Origin: Candidatus Heimdallarchaeota archaeon AB_125
GTDB lineage: Archaea > Asgardarchaeota > Heimdallarchaeia > Heimdallarchaeales > Heimdallarchaeaceae
Assembly: GCA_001940755.1 (NCBI GenBank)
Contig: MEHH01000152.1
Span: forward strand, 1 to 6,794
Length of the DNA stretch: 6,794 nt
Direction of reading: 5' to 3'
Shown: positions 6,423 to 6,794 of the stretch, piece by piece
How positions within the stretch are numbered: the first letter of the stretch is position 1
Layout: every line of letters starts with the position of its first letter
Translations under genes and position numbers: made by a program
The notes under the pieces: model-generated
What the model was told of the DNA's origin: nothing
Seen by the model: the letters and a program-made list of their open reading frames with translations, nothing else
Databases searched by the model: none

Positions 6423-6441
6423 ATTGAATTACAAATTCAAT
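6423..6441. repeat. Short perfect inverted repeat in the intergenic region
   Basis: ATTGAATT (6423-6430) and AATTCAAT (6434-6441) are exact reverse complements around the spacer ACA. It could be a hairpin in the 3' end of the caspase-like transcript or a binding site. It is AT-rich and lies inside a 200-bp stretch with no convincing gene, so chance is possible. Confidence 0.4.
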
Positions 6442-6515
6442 GGAATAATTATTAAATATCCACAACAAACTCCGTAATAATTTTTGTCGGTATCTCAACC
6501 TCTCCACAAAGATTA

Positions 6516-6532
6516 CGAAAAAGTTTAAATAT
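6516..6532 (+). promoter_or_regulatory. Strong BRE plus TATA promoter element
   Basis: CGAAAAAG followed by TTTAAATAT closely resembles the archaeal BRE/TATA arrangement found ahead of stable RNA genes. It predicts transcription to the right starting near 6552, at the edge of a GC-rich block. No plus-strand open frame of useful size follows: the ATG at 6551 stops after seven codons. Confidence 0.55.
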
Positions 6533-6551
6533 GTTCAAGGTGAAAATAATA

Positions 6552-6632
6552 TGGTTAATGGCAGGCTAGGTTAGTGCCCAATTGGTAGGTCAAAAAGGGA
6601 CTGCAAACTGAACAGGAAGAGACATCCGATGC
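6552..6632 (+). other. GC-rich island downstream of the promoter; candidate structured RNA
   Basis: This stretch of about 75-80 bases is clearly richer in G and C than its AT-rich surroundings, which in such genomes often marks structured RNA. Visible pairings include GGCA (6559-6562) with TGCC (6575-6578), enclosing CTA/TAG, and CCAATTGG (6578-6585). The segment ATTGGTAGGT resembles a tRNA D-arm and CTGCAAA a Cys anticodon loop, but the spacing is wrong, the anticodon stem does not pair and no T-arm is present, so I do not call a tRNA. It overlaps the end of a minus-strand frame. Confidence 0.3.
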
Positions 6633-6794
6633 TTCTTTAAGGCTTTTTATTTCTTTTAGTATTTGATGCGCAATAGTTTCTTCATTTTTTTTTAATTTTA
6701 ATTTTTGAAAAAATGTATAACTGTCTCGAACGGATTGTTCTGCAATATCTGCAATCATCTCATTTCTTATTATAGAGTTATGCAATGTGACTTT
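6555..6794 (-). CDS. Hypothetical protein, C-terminal part, running off the window end
   Basis: The frame is open from the right edge to a TAA at 6555-6557. A TTG at 6783-6785 could be a start, but the frame continues past it, so it is treated as partial. The readable part is a helix-forming, charged stretch (from IIRNEMIADIAEQSVRD to HQILKEIKSLKEA) that looks like real protein, then a Cys-containing tail with CSVC and a final CH. Codon use changes at about 6632: the last 24 codons use many G/C-ending codons, unlike the upstream part. The tail therefore may not be native coding sequence, or the region may also encode an RNA. A CxxC after paired helices loosely recalls archaeal RNase P component 4 (Rpr2), but the second Cys pair and the PGxN motif are missing, so no function is assigned. 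Confidence 0.4.
   Translation of the reverse strand, partial: KVTLHNSIIRNEMIADIAEQSVRDSYTFFQKLKLKKNEETIAHQILKEIKSLKEASDVSSCSVCSPFLTYQLGTNLACH

Noticed and set aside
6307..6507. Minus-strand 66-codon frame rich in Leu, Ile and Phe
   Set aside because: It overlaps the end of the caspase-like frame extension, has no family resemblance and no good ribosome binding site, and its hydrophobic character is what AT-rich non-coding DNA yields by chance.
6559..6632. tRNA (Cys-like) suggested by ATTGGTAGGT and CTGCAAA
   Set aside because: The D-stem has a mismatch, the distance from D-stem to anticodon loop is three bases too long, the anticodon stem does not pair, and no T-arm or acceptor stem closes.
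6555..6794. RNase P component 4 (Rpr2/Rpp21) homologue suggested by helices followed by CSVC
   Set aside because: The expected PGxN after the first CxxC and the second CxxC are absent, and the tail codon use is atypical, so the resemblance is too weak to name.
1..6794. CRISPR array, insertion sequence or integration site
   Set aside because: No regularly spaced direct repeats, transposase-like frame or terminal inverted repeats with target duplications are visible.

Overview
This is an AT-rich window (about one-third GC by eye) that most likely comes from an archaeon. The evidence is a PAC2-family (proteasome-assembly-chaperone-like) gene, TATA/BRE-like promoter elements, GGTGA/GGAG ribosome binding sites set very close to TTG or GTG starts, and a membrane-anchored rather than lipidated solute-binding protein. 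An Asgard (Heimdall-like) source fits the style of the proteins. That is an inference and cannot be proved from this window.

Layout. Positions 1-960 (+) hold the C-terminal part of a P1B-type heavy-metal ATPase, cut by the window edge just after the Asp of its DKTG motif. Positions 1001-2860 (+) encode a family-5 (peptide/oligopeptide-type) solute-binding protein whose two halves appear in swapped order, with a membrane anchor at each end. Positions 2861-3580 (+) encode a PAC2-family protein whose TTG start directly follows the stop of the binding protein, so these two genes are translationally linked. Positions 3599-5089 (-) encode a full-length M20-family peptidase homologue in which three of the five metal ligands appear to be replaced. 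A 170-bp divergent intergenic region with promoter-like elements and a 9-bp-arm inverted repeat separates it from 5260-6225 (+). That gene encodes a secreted or membrane protein with a caspase-like (clan CD) His/Cys motif pair followed by several membrane helices. Its frame is closed by a TGA but continues open for 41 further protein-like codons, to 6351. The rest (6352-6794) contains a T-rich tract, an 8-bp-arm hairpin, a strong BRE/TATA element at 6516-6532, a GC-rich island of about 75 bp, and the C-terminal part of an unrecognised small protein on the minus strand running off the window end.

How the genes may work together. The metal ATPase looks unrelated. The other four recognisable proteins all touch peptides or proteolysis: a peptide-type binding protein, a proteasome-chaperone-like protein, a peptidase homologue and a caspase-like protein. 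Two of them are non-canonical (permuted; ligand-depleted). One speculative reading is a membrane-associated peptide-sensing or proteolysis module in which binding has been kept and catalysis lost. Nothing in the sequence proves a joint function. Only the binding protein/PAC2 pair (abutting) and the divergent M20/caspase-like pair (shared upstream region) have positional support.
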